DNA from: Paraburkholderia sp. Tr-20389 | GTDB taxonomy: Bacteria > Pseudomonadota > Gammaproteobacteria > Burkholderiales > Burkholderiaceae | Reading direction: 5' to 3' | NCBI RefSeq assembly: GCF_017104565.1 | Contig: NZ_JAAGPD010000015.1 | Span: 1-64,000, forward strand | Length of the DNA: 64,000 nt | Notes under the pieces: generated by a model | Seen by the model: the letters and a program-made list of their open reading frames with translations, nothing else | Databases searched by the model: none | What the model was told of the DNA's origin: nothing | Made by a program: the position numbers and the translations under genes | Part shown: positions 8,503 through 17,113 of the stretch, piece after piece | Position numbering within the stretch: position 1 is the first letter of the stretch | Layout of the letters: each line of letters opens with the position of its first letter

Positions 8503-8830
8503 GTCACACTCCGTTTTTTCGAAAACCAGCAGCATAGCGCCACTGCCATCACCGCATCGCCAATCTTCGCCAACATCCAGTCATAACTGCGCAGACTCTT
8601 GGCGCGGTCTGTGATTACCCGAACATTCGAATAGCATACGAACTGCTAGACTGATTTCGATGAACTGAGCTGCAAGACGAGTTGCACCACCGAGCGGAGT
8701 CGCGCGCGAACGGCATCGATCCGATCGCCTTCGGGCCCGACCTCCATTGCGCCGATGCTGGACATGCCTGCCGCCGGCATGTCGCCGCATCCGGGCGAGC
8801 GCCGCACGCTGCATAGGACAATCTGCCGTC
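8503..8830. other. Divergent intergenic region
   Basis: 328 bases between the ABM-family gene and the EAL gene. A TAGACT hexamer near 8647 could belong to the EAL gene promoter, but no -35 partner is convincing. No small gene or RNA motif was found. Confidence 0.35.
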
Positions 8831-10105
8831 ATGCCTAACGTCGACGATACGACGCTCACCGGCCTTCTGCAGCACATGGTGCAGGACGAGGCCGGATGGG
8901 CTGCGCCGTGGCGAACCATTACGTTGCGCAGCGTTTTCCAGCCGGTCGTCTCCGTGACGCACCAGCGCGTGGTCGGCTACGAAGCGCTGCTGCGCGCTTT
9001 CGATCCTGTCGGTCATCCCATCTCGCCCGCCGTGCTGTTCTCGGGCACCCGCTCGACAGCCGATGCGCGCGCGCTCGATCGTCTCGCGCGCTGTCTGCAT
9101 GTGGCGAACTTCATGGCGCAAGGCATCGAAACGGGATGGCTGTTCCTGAACACGCGTCCGCAGGTGTTCGAAACGGGCTGGCCGCAGCGCCCGTTCATCG
9201 ACGAACTGTCGGAGCATTTCGGACTGCCGCAGGAACGCATCGTGATCGAAGTGCTCGAGCAGCCGGCCGACGACGAATCGGCCGTCGCCAGCATGCTCGC
9301 CGCATCGCAGCCGCGCGAGTTCCTGATCGCCATCGACGACTTCGGCACCGGCTTCTCGAACTTCGACCGCGTGTGGCGCTTCCGGCCGGACATCGTGAAG
9401 CTCGACCGCTCGCTGGTGGCGCGCGCGGGCCGCCAGGACAACGACAATTCGCTGATCGGTCATCTGATCAACATGCTGCATCAGTCGGGCACGCTGGTGC
9501 TGGCGGAAGGTGTCGAAACGGAAGACGAGCTGATGACGTTGATGCAGGCCGACGTCGATTTCATCCAGGGTTACTGGTTCGGCCAGCCGAAAGGTTCGAT
9601 CCAGGCGGCCAGCGCGCGCGTGCCCGAGCTGATCGAACAGATGTGGCAACGTTTCGACAGCTACGAACGCACGCATTCGCGTTATCAGCGGCCGGGCTTC
9701 GAGGGTTTCACGGAAGCCGTGCTCGCGGGCGCGTCGCTCTACCTGCAGACGGGCGATCTCGAAGAAGCTGCGAAGCCCGTCTTCATCGTGCCCGACGCGC
9801 GCCGCGTGTTCGTGCTGAACGATCGCGGCGAACAGCTGGAGCCGTCGATCACCGCACGCGGCACGCCGCCGCCGCCCGCCCGCCTCGCGCCGCTCTTTCC
9901 CGACACGCGCAACAACTGGTCGCGGCGCGCGTATTTCAAGCACGCGCTCGCCGCGCCCGGACGCGTCGCGATGATGGGACCGCACTGTTCGCTGATGGAC
10001 GGCCAGGATTGCTACACAGCCGCCGTAACCGTCGAGCGCAACGGCCAGACGCATGTGTTTTGCGTCGATTTCCTGCCTGAGGTGCGCAACGCCAGTCCCG
10101 TGTGA
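8831..10105 (+). CDS. c-di-GMP phosphodiesterase, EAL domain with YkuI_C-like sensor
   Basis: The 424-residue protein carries an EAL domain (about 34-270) with catalytic landmarks kept: YEALLRAF (signature Glu at 51), the Asn in FLNTRP, the Glu in VIEVLEQ, DDFGTGFSNF, IVKLDRS (Lys) and VLAEGVETE, then IQGYWFGQP. It should hydrolyse c-di-GMP to pGpG. The C-terminal 130 residues (NWSRRAYFKHALAAPGRVAM and YTAAVTVERNGQTHVFCVDF) look like the PAS/Cache-type YkuI C-terminal domain. No GGDEF domain or membrane segment is present, so it is cytosolic. The ATG at 8831 fits best; an upstream extension is Arg/Cys-rich and unconserved. It is convergent with arfB, 20 bp apart. Confidence 0.93.
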   Translation: MPNVDDTTLTGLLQHMVQDEAGWAAPWRTITLRSVFQPVVSVTHQRVVGYEALLRAFDPVGHPISPAVLFSGTRSTADARALDRLARCLHVANFMAQGIETGWLFLNTRPQVFETGWPQRPFIDELSEHFGLPQERIVIEVLEQPADDESAVASMLAASQPREFLIAIDDFGTGFSNFDRVWRFRPDIVKLDRSLVARAGRQDNDNSLIGHLINMLHQSGTLVLAEGVETEDELMTLMQADVDFIQGYWFGQPKGSIQAASARVPELIEQMWQRFDSYERTHSRYQRPGFEGFTEAVLAGASLYLQTGDLEEAAKPVFIVPDARRVFVLNDRGEQLEPSITARGTPPPPARLAPLFPDTRNNWSRRAYFKHALAAPGRVAMMGPHCSLMDGQDCYTAAVTVERNGQTHVFCVDFLPEVRNASPV

Positions 10106-10125
10106 CGCACCGTGGATGGGCGGCG

Positions 10126-10533
10126 CTAGTCGTGATCGACGCGCTGCCGCCCCGACTTCACGTCGCTGCGCTTCGCCTTGCTTTCGAGCCGCCGTTCTTT
10201 CGATGCGCGCGTGGGGCGTGTCGCTACGCGCGCCTTGCGGGTCACGCTGACGCTGTCGATCAGCGCATCGAGCCGCGCCAGCGCCGCCTCGCGGTTCATG
10301 TCCTGAGTCCGGTATTCCTGCGCCTTGATGATGACGATGCCGTCACGCGTGATCCGATGGTCGCTCATCGCGAGCAGTCGCATCTTGAGCACCTCGGGCA
10401 ACGACGACGCGCGCACATCGAAGCGCAGATGAATCGCACTCGACACCTTGTTGACGTTCTGTCCGCCCGCGCCCTGCGCGCGCACGGCCGTCAGTTCGAT
10501 TTCGTTCGGCGGGATCGGATAGCGTGAAGTCAT
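10126..10533 (-). CDS. arfB: Alternative ribosome-rescue factor ArfB (YaeJ)
   Basis: The 135-residue protein contains the release-factor GGQ loop ([23 protein letters not shown] at 23-25) and a long basic C-terminal tail ([20 protein letters not shown], ending [13 protein letters not shown]). The tail is the hallmark of ArfB/ICT1, which inserts it into the empty mRNA channel of stalled ribosomes and hydrolyses peptidyl-tRNA. The length matches the family (about 140). It lacks the stop-codon recognition domain of RF1/RF2. A single gene, divergent from the membrane-protein gene at 10711. Confidence 0.95.
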   Translation of the reverse strand: MTSRYPIPPNEIELTAVRAQGAGGQNVNKVSSAIHLRFDVRASSLPEVLKMRLLAMSDHRITRDGIVIIKAQEYRTQDMNREAALARLDALIDSVSVTRKARVATRPTRASKERRLESKAKRSDVKSGRQRVDHD

Positions 10534-10710
10534 GTCGAAGGTTCATGCGAGGAACGGCAAGTGTAACCGGGTACGCCGTCTTGGATGAAAGGCATACGAG
10601 ATGCGGGCGGCCGCCGGTGCTTCAAGTGGCCGGAGCCACGCGCGGCTCATTTGCCGTTCCCCGCCGATCTCGCCGATACTGAGACTTTCAGCCCGAGGGC
10701 AACCATCGTG

Positions 10711-11370
10711 ATGAAGATGCGCGCAGCGCAGGTGCTCGAACTCGTCGTCAACCTCGCGTTGCCCTGGGTTGCCTATCGCCTCGCGCTGCCGTACTGGGGC
10801 GAAACGGGCGGACTCATTGCGTCCGCCGTGCCGCCCGTCGTGTGGAGCATCGTCGAACTGGTGCGCTTCAGGCGTGCCGACGCGCTCAGCCTGACGGTGC
10901 TGCTCGGCATCGTGCTGTCGATCGGCGCAATGGCGCTCGGCGGCGATCCGCGCATGCTGCTGTTCCGCGAGTCGCTGGTGTCGGGCGCGATCGGCATCGC
11001 GTTCCTGTTGTCGTTGCTGCGCGGGCGCCCTGCCGTCTTTTATCTGACGCGTGCATTCGTCGCCCGCGAAATGACGAACGGCGCCGCGCATATCGACATG
11101 CTGTGGCGCGAGCGTCCCGCATTCGCTCGCGGGCTGCGGGTGCTGACGGCCACCTGGGGCATCGGCCTCGCGAGCGAAACCGCACTGCGCGGCTGGATGG
11201 CGTGGCACTGGCCGATCGAACGCGTGCTGGTGGTGTCGCCTTTCGTCGGCTACGGCATCTTCGGCGGGTTGATGGTCTGGACGCTCTGGTACCGGCGCAC
11301 GCTGCGCGATCTCGCGCAGCAGCAGACCGATTCCGAAACGGAACCGCCGCGCGGCACGGCAGCCAATTAG
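10711..11370 (+). CDS. VC0807-like integral membrane protein
   Basis: The 219-residue product has about five hydrophobic segments: VLELVVNLALPWVAYRLALP, LIASAVPPVVWSIVELV, ALSLTVLLGIVLSIGAMALG, LVSGAIGIAFLLSLL and VLVVSPFVGYGIFGGLMVWT. The layout resembles the VC0807 family of uncharacterised inner-membrane proteins. The ATG at 10711 follows a GAGGG ribosome-binding site; an upstream in-frame start at 10585 would add a non-hydrophobic, unconserved 42 residues. The gene ends with a 4-bp overlap of the convergent recD stop, so the two transcripts run into each other. Function unknown. Confidence 0.82.
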   Translation: MKMRAAQVLELVVNLALPWVAYRLALPYWGETGGLIASAVPPVVWSIVELVRFRRADALSLTVLLGIVLSIGAMALGGDPRMLLFRESLVSGAIGIAFLLSLLRGRPAVFYLTRAFVAREMTNGAAHIDMLWRERPAFARGLRVLTATWGIGLASETALRGWMAWHWPIERVLVVSPFVGYGIFGGLMVWTLWYRRTLRDLAQQQTDSETEPPRGTAAN

Positions 11371-13391
11371 CACCCATCCTCCGCTTCCGCGGCCTCCGCG
11401 ATCCGCGCCGCGAGTCCCGAATCGCGCTGTGTCGGCGTCGCGATCGCGCGCATCAGCACCGCACGCGAGCCGACCACTTCGACCCGCTCGCGCGCCCGCG
11501 TGACAGCCGTATAGACCAGCTCGCGCGACAACACGCGGCTGAACGTGGACGGCAGCATCAGCACGGCATGATCGAACTCCGAGCCTTGCGACTTGTGGAC
11601 GGTGAGCGCGAACGCAGTGTCGTGCGGGGGCAGCGCGGCGGGCGACACGGCGCGCAAGCCGCCGTCGGCACCACGGAAACAGACGCGCAACGCGCCGTCC
11701 GCGCCCGGCAGCGCGATGCCGATATCGCCATTGAACAGGCCCAGCGCATAGTCGTTGCGCGTCACCATGATCGGGCGGCCGGCGAACCATTGCGCGCCGA
11801 TCGCGAGCGGCACACGCGCAGCACGGCGCACCTGCGCGGCCATCGCCGTGTTCATCTGATCGACGCCGCGTGCGCCGAGACGCGTCGCACACAGGATGCG
11901 AAAGCGATTGAGCGCGTCGAAGAGCGCGGGCGCGTGCGACACAACGTTTGCCGGACTGTCGGCGAGCGCCGCAGCCAGCGCGTCCGCATACGCGCCGAAG
12001 CCGGCGGCGAGCCGGTGAATCGTTTGATCGGAAGGCGTGGCGTCGACGTCTTCGTGAAACCCAGCCGCGCAAGGCTCGGCGGGATCGATGTCCATCACGT
12101 CGAGCGCTTCTTGCGCCGCGCCGCGCCGGATCGCGAGCGACAGACGGCCGATCGCCGATTCGAGTCCGAAGCGGTAATTGCGCTCCAGCCACACGACACA
12201 ATCCGCGAGCGGCGCGGCCCGTGCCTGCTTCGATGGCGATGGCGCGTCAGTGGACATGCTGAACAGATCGTCGAACGAAGGTTCCGCTTCGTCCGAACGC
12301 GCATCGTGATCGGTGGCGGTGGTGGGTAATCCATCGCGCAACGCGCGTTCGTGGATCCCCAACGCGGCCGCGATCGAACCGACGCCCTTTGCCGTGAACG
12401 CGGGCTGCGCGCTCAGCTCGCCGAACACCGCGCCCGCTTCGACGGCGGCGAGTTGATCCTTGTCGCCGAGCATCACGAGATGGGTGTCGCGAGCGAGCGC
12501 ATCGAACAGATGCGTCGCCAACGCGACGTCGATCATCGACGCCTCGTCGATCACGATCACGTCGTACGGCAACGGATTGTCGCGATGATGGCGGAAGCGC
12601 CCGTTCGGCCCGGTGCCCAGCAGCCGGTGCAAGGTGAACGATGTCTGCGGCAGACGCGCGGCGAGGTCGGGCGGCAACGACCCGGCGCGCGCGAGCAGCG
12701 CCTCCTGCATCCGCTGCGCCGCTTTGCCCGTCGGCGCGGCGAGCGCGACTCGCAGGTCCGCGCGCGCGTCCAGCAGGCACGCGAGCACGCCGACCACCGT
12801 GGTCGTCTTACCCGTGCCCGGCCCGCCGCTGACGATCGTCAGCCGCCCCGACAACGCCATCACGGCCGCCACGCGCTGCCAGTCGATCTGCTCGTCCTGC
12901 GGCGGGCCGAAATAGCGCAGCAGCCTTTCGCGCAGACCTTGCGACGACGACATGCCGGCCGACACGGCATCCTGATGCGCGCCGCGCGCGTGCTCGACGA
13001 GGGACTGCGCGAGCCGGCGCTCGTAGTCGTAGTAACGCGCGAGATAGAGCCGCCCTTGCCCGTCGACGACCAGCGGCCGCAGCGCGTAAGCCGGCTGCAT
13101 ACCGTCGCTGGCGATGCCGCTCGCGAGCAACGCGCGGCGCACATGCGCGACCTCGGCTTCGTAACGTTGCGCGAGATCGTCGAGCGGCACGCACACATGT
13201 CCTTCGGATGTCGCGCGGCTCGCAGCGAACGCGGCGCGCGCGGCCCAGCGCACGGCGTCTTCGGACGCACCGCCGCGCAGCGCAAGCGCACTCACCCGCC
13301 GTGCGAAACCTTCCGCGAGCGCCGTACTGAAGTCAGCGGGTGCGGGAACATTGACCTCGACGTCGGGCAACGGCTGATCGAACGTGCTCAC
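11367..13391 (-). CDS. recD: Exodeoxyribonuclease V subunit alpha RecD
   Basis: The 674-residue SF1B helicase subunit of RecBCD is the fast 5'-3' motor on the 5'-ended strand. Landmarks: Walker A GGPGTGKTTT (about 189-198), APTGKAAQRM, Walker B VIDEASMID (about 281-289), GDKDQL and the C-terminal HKSQGSEFDH and ELVYTAVTRAR motifs. The GTG start at 13391 overlaps the recB TGA by 4 bp (GTGA) and is preceded by GGAGG within the recB end, giving translational coupling. An upstream ATG at 13487 lies inside recB and would add Arg-rich junk. A hydrophilic stretch between the motor motifs (around residues 360-400) looks lineage-specific. Confidence 0.96.
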   Translation of the reverse strand: MSTFDQPLPDVEVNVPAPADFSTALAEGFARRVSALALRGGASEDAVRWAARAAFAASRATSEGHVCVPLDDLAQRYEAEVAHVRRALLASGIASDGMQPAYALRPLVVDGQGRLYLARYYDYERRLAQSLVEHARGAHQDAVSAGMSSSQGLRERLLRYFGPPQDEQIDWQRVAAVMALSGRLTIVSGGPGTGKTTTVVGVLACLLDARADLRVALAAPTGKAAQRMQEALLARAGSLPPDLAARLPQTSFTLHRLLGTGPNGRFRHHRDNPLPYDVIVIDEASMIDVALATHLFDALARDTHLVMLGDKDQLAAVEAGAVFGELSAQPAFTAKGVGSIAAALGIHERALRDGLPTTATDHDARSDEAEPSFDDLFSMSTDAPSPSKQARAAPLADCVVWLERNYRFGLESAIGRLSLAIRRGAAQEALDVMDIDPAEPCAAGFHEDVDATPSDQTIHRLAAGFGAYADALAAALADSPANVVSHAPALFDALNRFRILCATRLGARGVDQMNTAMAAQVRRAARVPLAIGAQWFAGRPIMVTRNDYALGLFNGDIGIALPGADGALRVCFRGADGGLRAVSPAALPPHDTAFALTVHKSQGSEFDHAVLMLPSTFSRVLSRELVYTAVTRARERVEVVGSRAVLMRAIATPTQRDSGLAARIAEAAEAEDGC

Positions 13392-16300
13392 GACGTGCCT
13401 CCGTTCATCAAAGCATCGAGCGCGACGACGAGCCCGTGGTCGGGCCGGCGGACATGCACGCCCGCGACATGGGTGTCGTCGCGCCACTCGGGACGCACCC
13501 CGCGCACGAACAGATACAGATAGCCGCCGATGTGCTTCTCGTACTCGTAACCAGGCAGCCGCAAACGTAGATAGCGATGCAGCGCGACGGTATAGAGCAG
13601 CGCCTGAAGGTGATACGCGTGGTTCGTCATCGCTTCGTCGAGCGGCGCGGCGGCGTAACTGCCGCGCGTATCGCCGAGATGATTCGACTTCCAGTCGACG
13701 ACCCAGAAACGTCCCTGATGCTCGACGATCATGTCGATGAACCCTTTGACGAAACCGCGCAGCGCGCCCGGCTCCAGCGCGACATCGGGGTAGCCGTGCG
13801 CGACGAGCAGCGCGCGCAACGCGGGAAAGTCGAGCGATGCCGCCGAAAACAGAAACTCCAGTTCGTTGAGCCGGCGCTTCGGGTCGAGTGCCGCGAGCGT
13901 CATGCCGGGCACGAGTTCGGTGCTCACGATATCGGCGAGCAGGCGCTGCATCATCGCGGGCAGACGTTGCGCGAGTTCGGGCTCGGCGGGCGCGGGCCTG
14001 TCACGCAGAGCCTGTCTGATCGCTTCAGGCCATGTGCCGGGATCGGAAAAATCCGCAAGTTCGAACATGCGGTGCAGACACTCGCCCGCCGCCGGGCCGC
14101 GCGGAAACGAGAGGATGTCGTCGGCGGCAAGTTCGACGGGCGCAATCGCCATATCGAACACGGGCGCATTCGGTGCCGACAATATGTTGGCCAGTTCGTC
14201 GTGATCGGGACGCGCTTCTTCATTCACCGCATTGGACGCCGACGCTTCGTCGGCCCGCGATCCCGCCGCGATCAGCGAACTGAAGCTCGTCATGCGCCAC
14301 GCGTCGCGCAGTGACCGCCGGTTCGCGCGGGCGCGCAGTCGCACACCGCTATCGGTGACGCGTTCCAGCGGCTCACGACGCACGACGGATGGCAAAGCGG
14401 CGACCGCCACCGGCCCGCCTGCGAGCGCCTGCCAATGCCCATAGATCGCGCCTTCTTCGAGCGGCTTCGCCAGCCACTCGTCGAAGTCGCGCGCACGGCC
14501 CGCGACCAGCCAGTTCAGCACGCTGCGCGCCGACTCCTTCGTCGATCGCGCCGACAGATAGGTGCCCGCCGCGACGTAGCAGCGATACACGGCGCGTGTC
14601 AGCGCGACGTAGATCAGCCGCGCGCGCTCGGCTGCCTGTTCGCGTGTGGCCTGCCTGCTTGCGAGATCCGCCTGCTCTTCGTCGCAGCCGTAGTGCAGCA
14701 CGGCCGCGCCGCCGTCGTCGTGATATTCGCGTGCATCGGGCAAGCCCGACGGATGCGGCTCGCGCATGCTGCCGTCGTTGAGAAACGGACAGAACACGAC
14801 GGCATACTCGAGTCCCTTCGACTTGTGCACGGTGACGATCTGCACGAGATTGCGGTCCGATTCGAGCCGCAACTGCGCCTCTTCGCCGCCGCCAGCGCCT
14901 TCGCGCTGCGCCGCGAGCCAGCGCAGCGTCGGCGCGATGCCAGGCTGCGACGCGGCGCGTGCCTGCACGAGTTCGGCGAGATGGTTGACATTGGTGAGCC
15001 GCCGCTCGCCCTCGGCGCCCGCGACGATCCGCTGGGCGACCTGCAGTTCGCGCATCAGCGTGCGCCACATGACGGCGAAGCCGCGCTCGTGCCACAGCAT
15101 CCTGTAACGCGAAAAACGCTCGACCCAACTCATCGCATCGACGGTCTGCGTGACCTCGCCTGCGGCAGGCGTCGACGCGTCGTCGTGTTCGAGCCGCCAC
15201 AGCGATGCCGCGTCGAGACCGAACCAGTCAGAGGCGAGCGCCGCACGCAGACGGCGCAAGTCGCCGGGTGTATCGACGGCGGCCAGCACGCGCTCGATCT
15301 GCTCGGCATCGAGCGATTCGAACACCGACGCCTGCGCAAGCTCGACGCTGCCCACGCCCCACGCGGACAACACGCGCTTGATCAGGCTGCCCTGCTTGTG
15401 CGTCTGCACGAGCACGGCGATATTGCCGGGCGCGAGCGGCTTGTCGCCGAGCATGACGCGGCCCTCGCGCGCGCCGCGCAACAGCCGCACGATCTCCGCC
15501 GCGCAAGCCTCGCTGGCCGCGCGCTGTGCGTCGCGTTTGATCAGCGCCGCGTCGCCGTGCGGCAGCATCCATGCGCGGAAATCGCCGCCGGCCGCGCCAT
15601 CCCTGTCGATGAGCGGCGGCCGTTGCCGCTCGCCTGCCCGCACCGGCTGATAGTCGAGCCCTTCAAGCACGAACGCCTTCTGATTCGCTTCGAAAAAGCG
15701 GTTGCATGCTTCGACGATGGGCGCCGTCGAACGCTGATTGACCGCGAGCGTGTAGCGCGCCGAGGCCTTCGCACGCGCGGCGAGATAGGTATGCAGATCC
15801 GCCGCGCGAAAACTGTAGATCGCCTGTTTGGGATCGCCGACCAGAAAGAGCGGTCCCTTCGGCGCAAAGATGCGGTTGAAGATCGCGAACTGCAGCGGGT
15901 CGGTGTCCTGGAACTCGTCGATCAGCGCAGCGGGATAGCGCGCGCGCAGCGCATCCGCGAGCCACACATGCGTCGCGAGCGCATGATGCAGGTTCGACAG
16001 CAGATCGTCGAACGACACGACGCGGCGCGTGCGCTTTCTTGCCGTCAATTCATACGGCGCATAGTCGAGCCAGGCCTGGACGAGGCCGAGCCAGCGCGCG
16101 CGCTGCGCTGCCTCAGCCGCGAGCGAGGCTGCGGCGAGTTCGTCCGCGATGATGAAGAACGGATGCGCGGGCGGCTCGAAATTCTTCTTCGTGCCCTTCG
16201 TCAACGCGGCTGCCGTCAGCTTCAGCGCGGCCTTCGGCGGCGGCGCATGGCAGTCGTCCTGGGCGAAATAATCGCTCCACGCTTCGATCGCGGCGCTCAC

Positions 16301-17113
16301 CAGTTCGGGCTTGTGCGACAGTTTGCTCAAGCCCTCCTGCGCCGCTTCGAGCAGGCGCACGATGTCGTCGCGTTCGGCGCGCCACATCTCGCACGCCGCG
16401 TCGAAGCGCGTCTGCATGTCGGTCCCCGCAGCGCCTTCTATTTCACCGACCTCGCCCCAGCGCAACTGCGCGAGCGGCTTTTTCAGGCGCCGTGCAAGCT
16501 GTGCGTCCAGCGACGCCGGCCCCGCGCGCTTTTCGACCAGCCACGCCGCGAACGACGGATGCCGTGCGGCAACGGGTTCGACCTGTTCGCGCCAGAAATC
16601 GGCGGCCAGTTCGAAGCGCAACGCGGCATCGTCCGCTTCCATCTCGAACGCGAACGGCATCGCGGCCGCGAACGGCGCCTCCTGCAACGCGCGCTGACAG
16701 AACGCGTGGATCGTGTGAATCGCCGCCTGATCGAAGGTCCGCAATGCGCGCCGCACGGTTTTCGCGGCCGCTTCGAGATCGACGCCGCGCTTCTCGGAAA
16801 GCGTCGTCTCGAACAGCCGGATGATGAACGGATCGTTGCCGTCGTCGCCCGTTTCGATCGCGCGCTGCACTTCGGCGAGACGCCCGCGAATGCGTTCATG
16901 CAACTCGGCCGTCGCGGCTTTCGTAAACGTCACGACGAGAATCTGATCGGCGCTCAGATTCTTCTCCAGCAACAGCCGCACATAGAGCGCGCAAATGTTC
17001 CAGGTCTTACCGGTTCCCGCCGACGCTTCGATCTGGTTGACGCCGTCGAGATCGCACGCGAACACATCGAGTTCCTGCGCGGCGGGAGCCTGCATCCATC
17101 GTGCGCCGCTCAT
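13388..17113 (-). CDS. recB: Exodeoxyribonuclease V subunit beta RecB
   Basis: The 1241-residue helicase-nuclease of RecBCD. The N-terminal SF1A motor has Walker A ASAGTGKTWN (about 30-39), VVTFTKAATAELHERIRGRL, LIDEFQDTDPLQFAIF, FLVGDPKQAIYSFRAADLHT and VTVHKSKGLEYAVVF. The C-terminal RecB-family nuclease has WVVDWKSNHLG (Asp about 1140, Lys about 1142), then HLQALLYTVALHRYLR. The start ATG (17113) overlaps the recC stop as ATGA. The open frame continues far upstream, but that part is the antisense of recC coding sense and Arg-rich. RecBCD resects double-strand breaks and loads RecA at Chi. Confidence 0.97.
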   Translation of the reverse strand: MSGARWMQAPAAQELDVFACDLDGVNQIEASAGTGKTWNICALYVRLLLEKNLSADQILVVTFTKAATAELHERIRGRLAEVQRAIETGDDGNDPFIIRLFETTLSEKRGVDLEAAAKTVRRALRTFDQAAIHTIHAFCQRALQEAPFAAAMPFAFEMEADDAALRFELAADFWREQVEPVAARHPSFAAWLVEKRAGPASLDAQLARRLKKPLAQLRWGEVGEIEGAAGTDMQTRFDAACEMWRAERDDIVRLLEAAQEGLSKLSHKPELVSAAIEAWSDYFAQDDCHAPPPKAALKLTAAALTKGTKKNFEPPAHPFFIIADELAAASLAAEAAQRARWLGLVQAWLDYAPYELTARKRTRRVVSFDDLLSNLHHALATHVWLADALRARYPAALIDEFQDTDPLQFAIFNRIFAPKGPLFLVGDPKQAIYSFRAADLHTYLAARAKASARYTLAVNQRSTAPIVEACNRFFEANQKAFVLEGLDYQPVRAGERQRPPLIDRDGAAGGDFRAWMLPHGDAALIKRDAQRAASEACAAEIVRLLRGAREGRVMLGDKPLAPGNIAVLVQTHKQGSLIKRVLSAWGVGSVELAQASVFESLDAEQIERVLAAVDTPGDLRRLRAALASDWFGLDAASLWRLEHDDASTPAAGEVTQTVDAMSWVERFSRYRMLWHERGFAVMWRTLMRELQVAQRIVAGAEGERRLTNVNHLAELVQARAASQPGIAPTLRWLAAQREGAGGGEEAQLRLESDRNLVQIVTVHKSKGLEYAVVFCPFLNDGSMREPHPSGLPDAREYHDDGGAAVLHYGCDEEQADLASRQATREQAAERARLIYVALTRAVYRCYVAAGTYLSARSTKESARSVLNWLVAGRARDFDEWLAKPLEEGAIYGHWQALAGGPVAVAALPSVVRREPLERVTDSGVRLRARANRRSLRDAWRMTSFSSLIAAGSRADEASASNAVNEEARPDHDELANILSAPNAPVFDMAIAPVELAADDILSFPRGPAAGECLHRMFELADFSDPGTWPEAIRQALRDRPAPAEPELAQRLPAMMQRLLADIVSTELVPGMTLAALDPKRRLNELEFLFSAASLDFPALRALLVAHGYPDVALEPGALRGFVKGFIDMIVEHQGRFWVVDWKSNHLGDTRGSYAAAPLDEAMTNHAYHLQALLYTVALHRYLRLRLPGYEYEKHIGGYLYLFVRGVRPEWRDDTHVAGVHVRRPDHGLVVALDALMNGGTS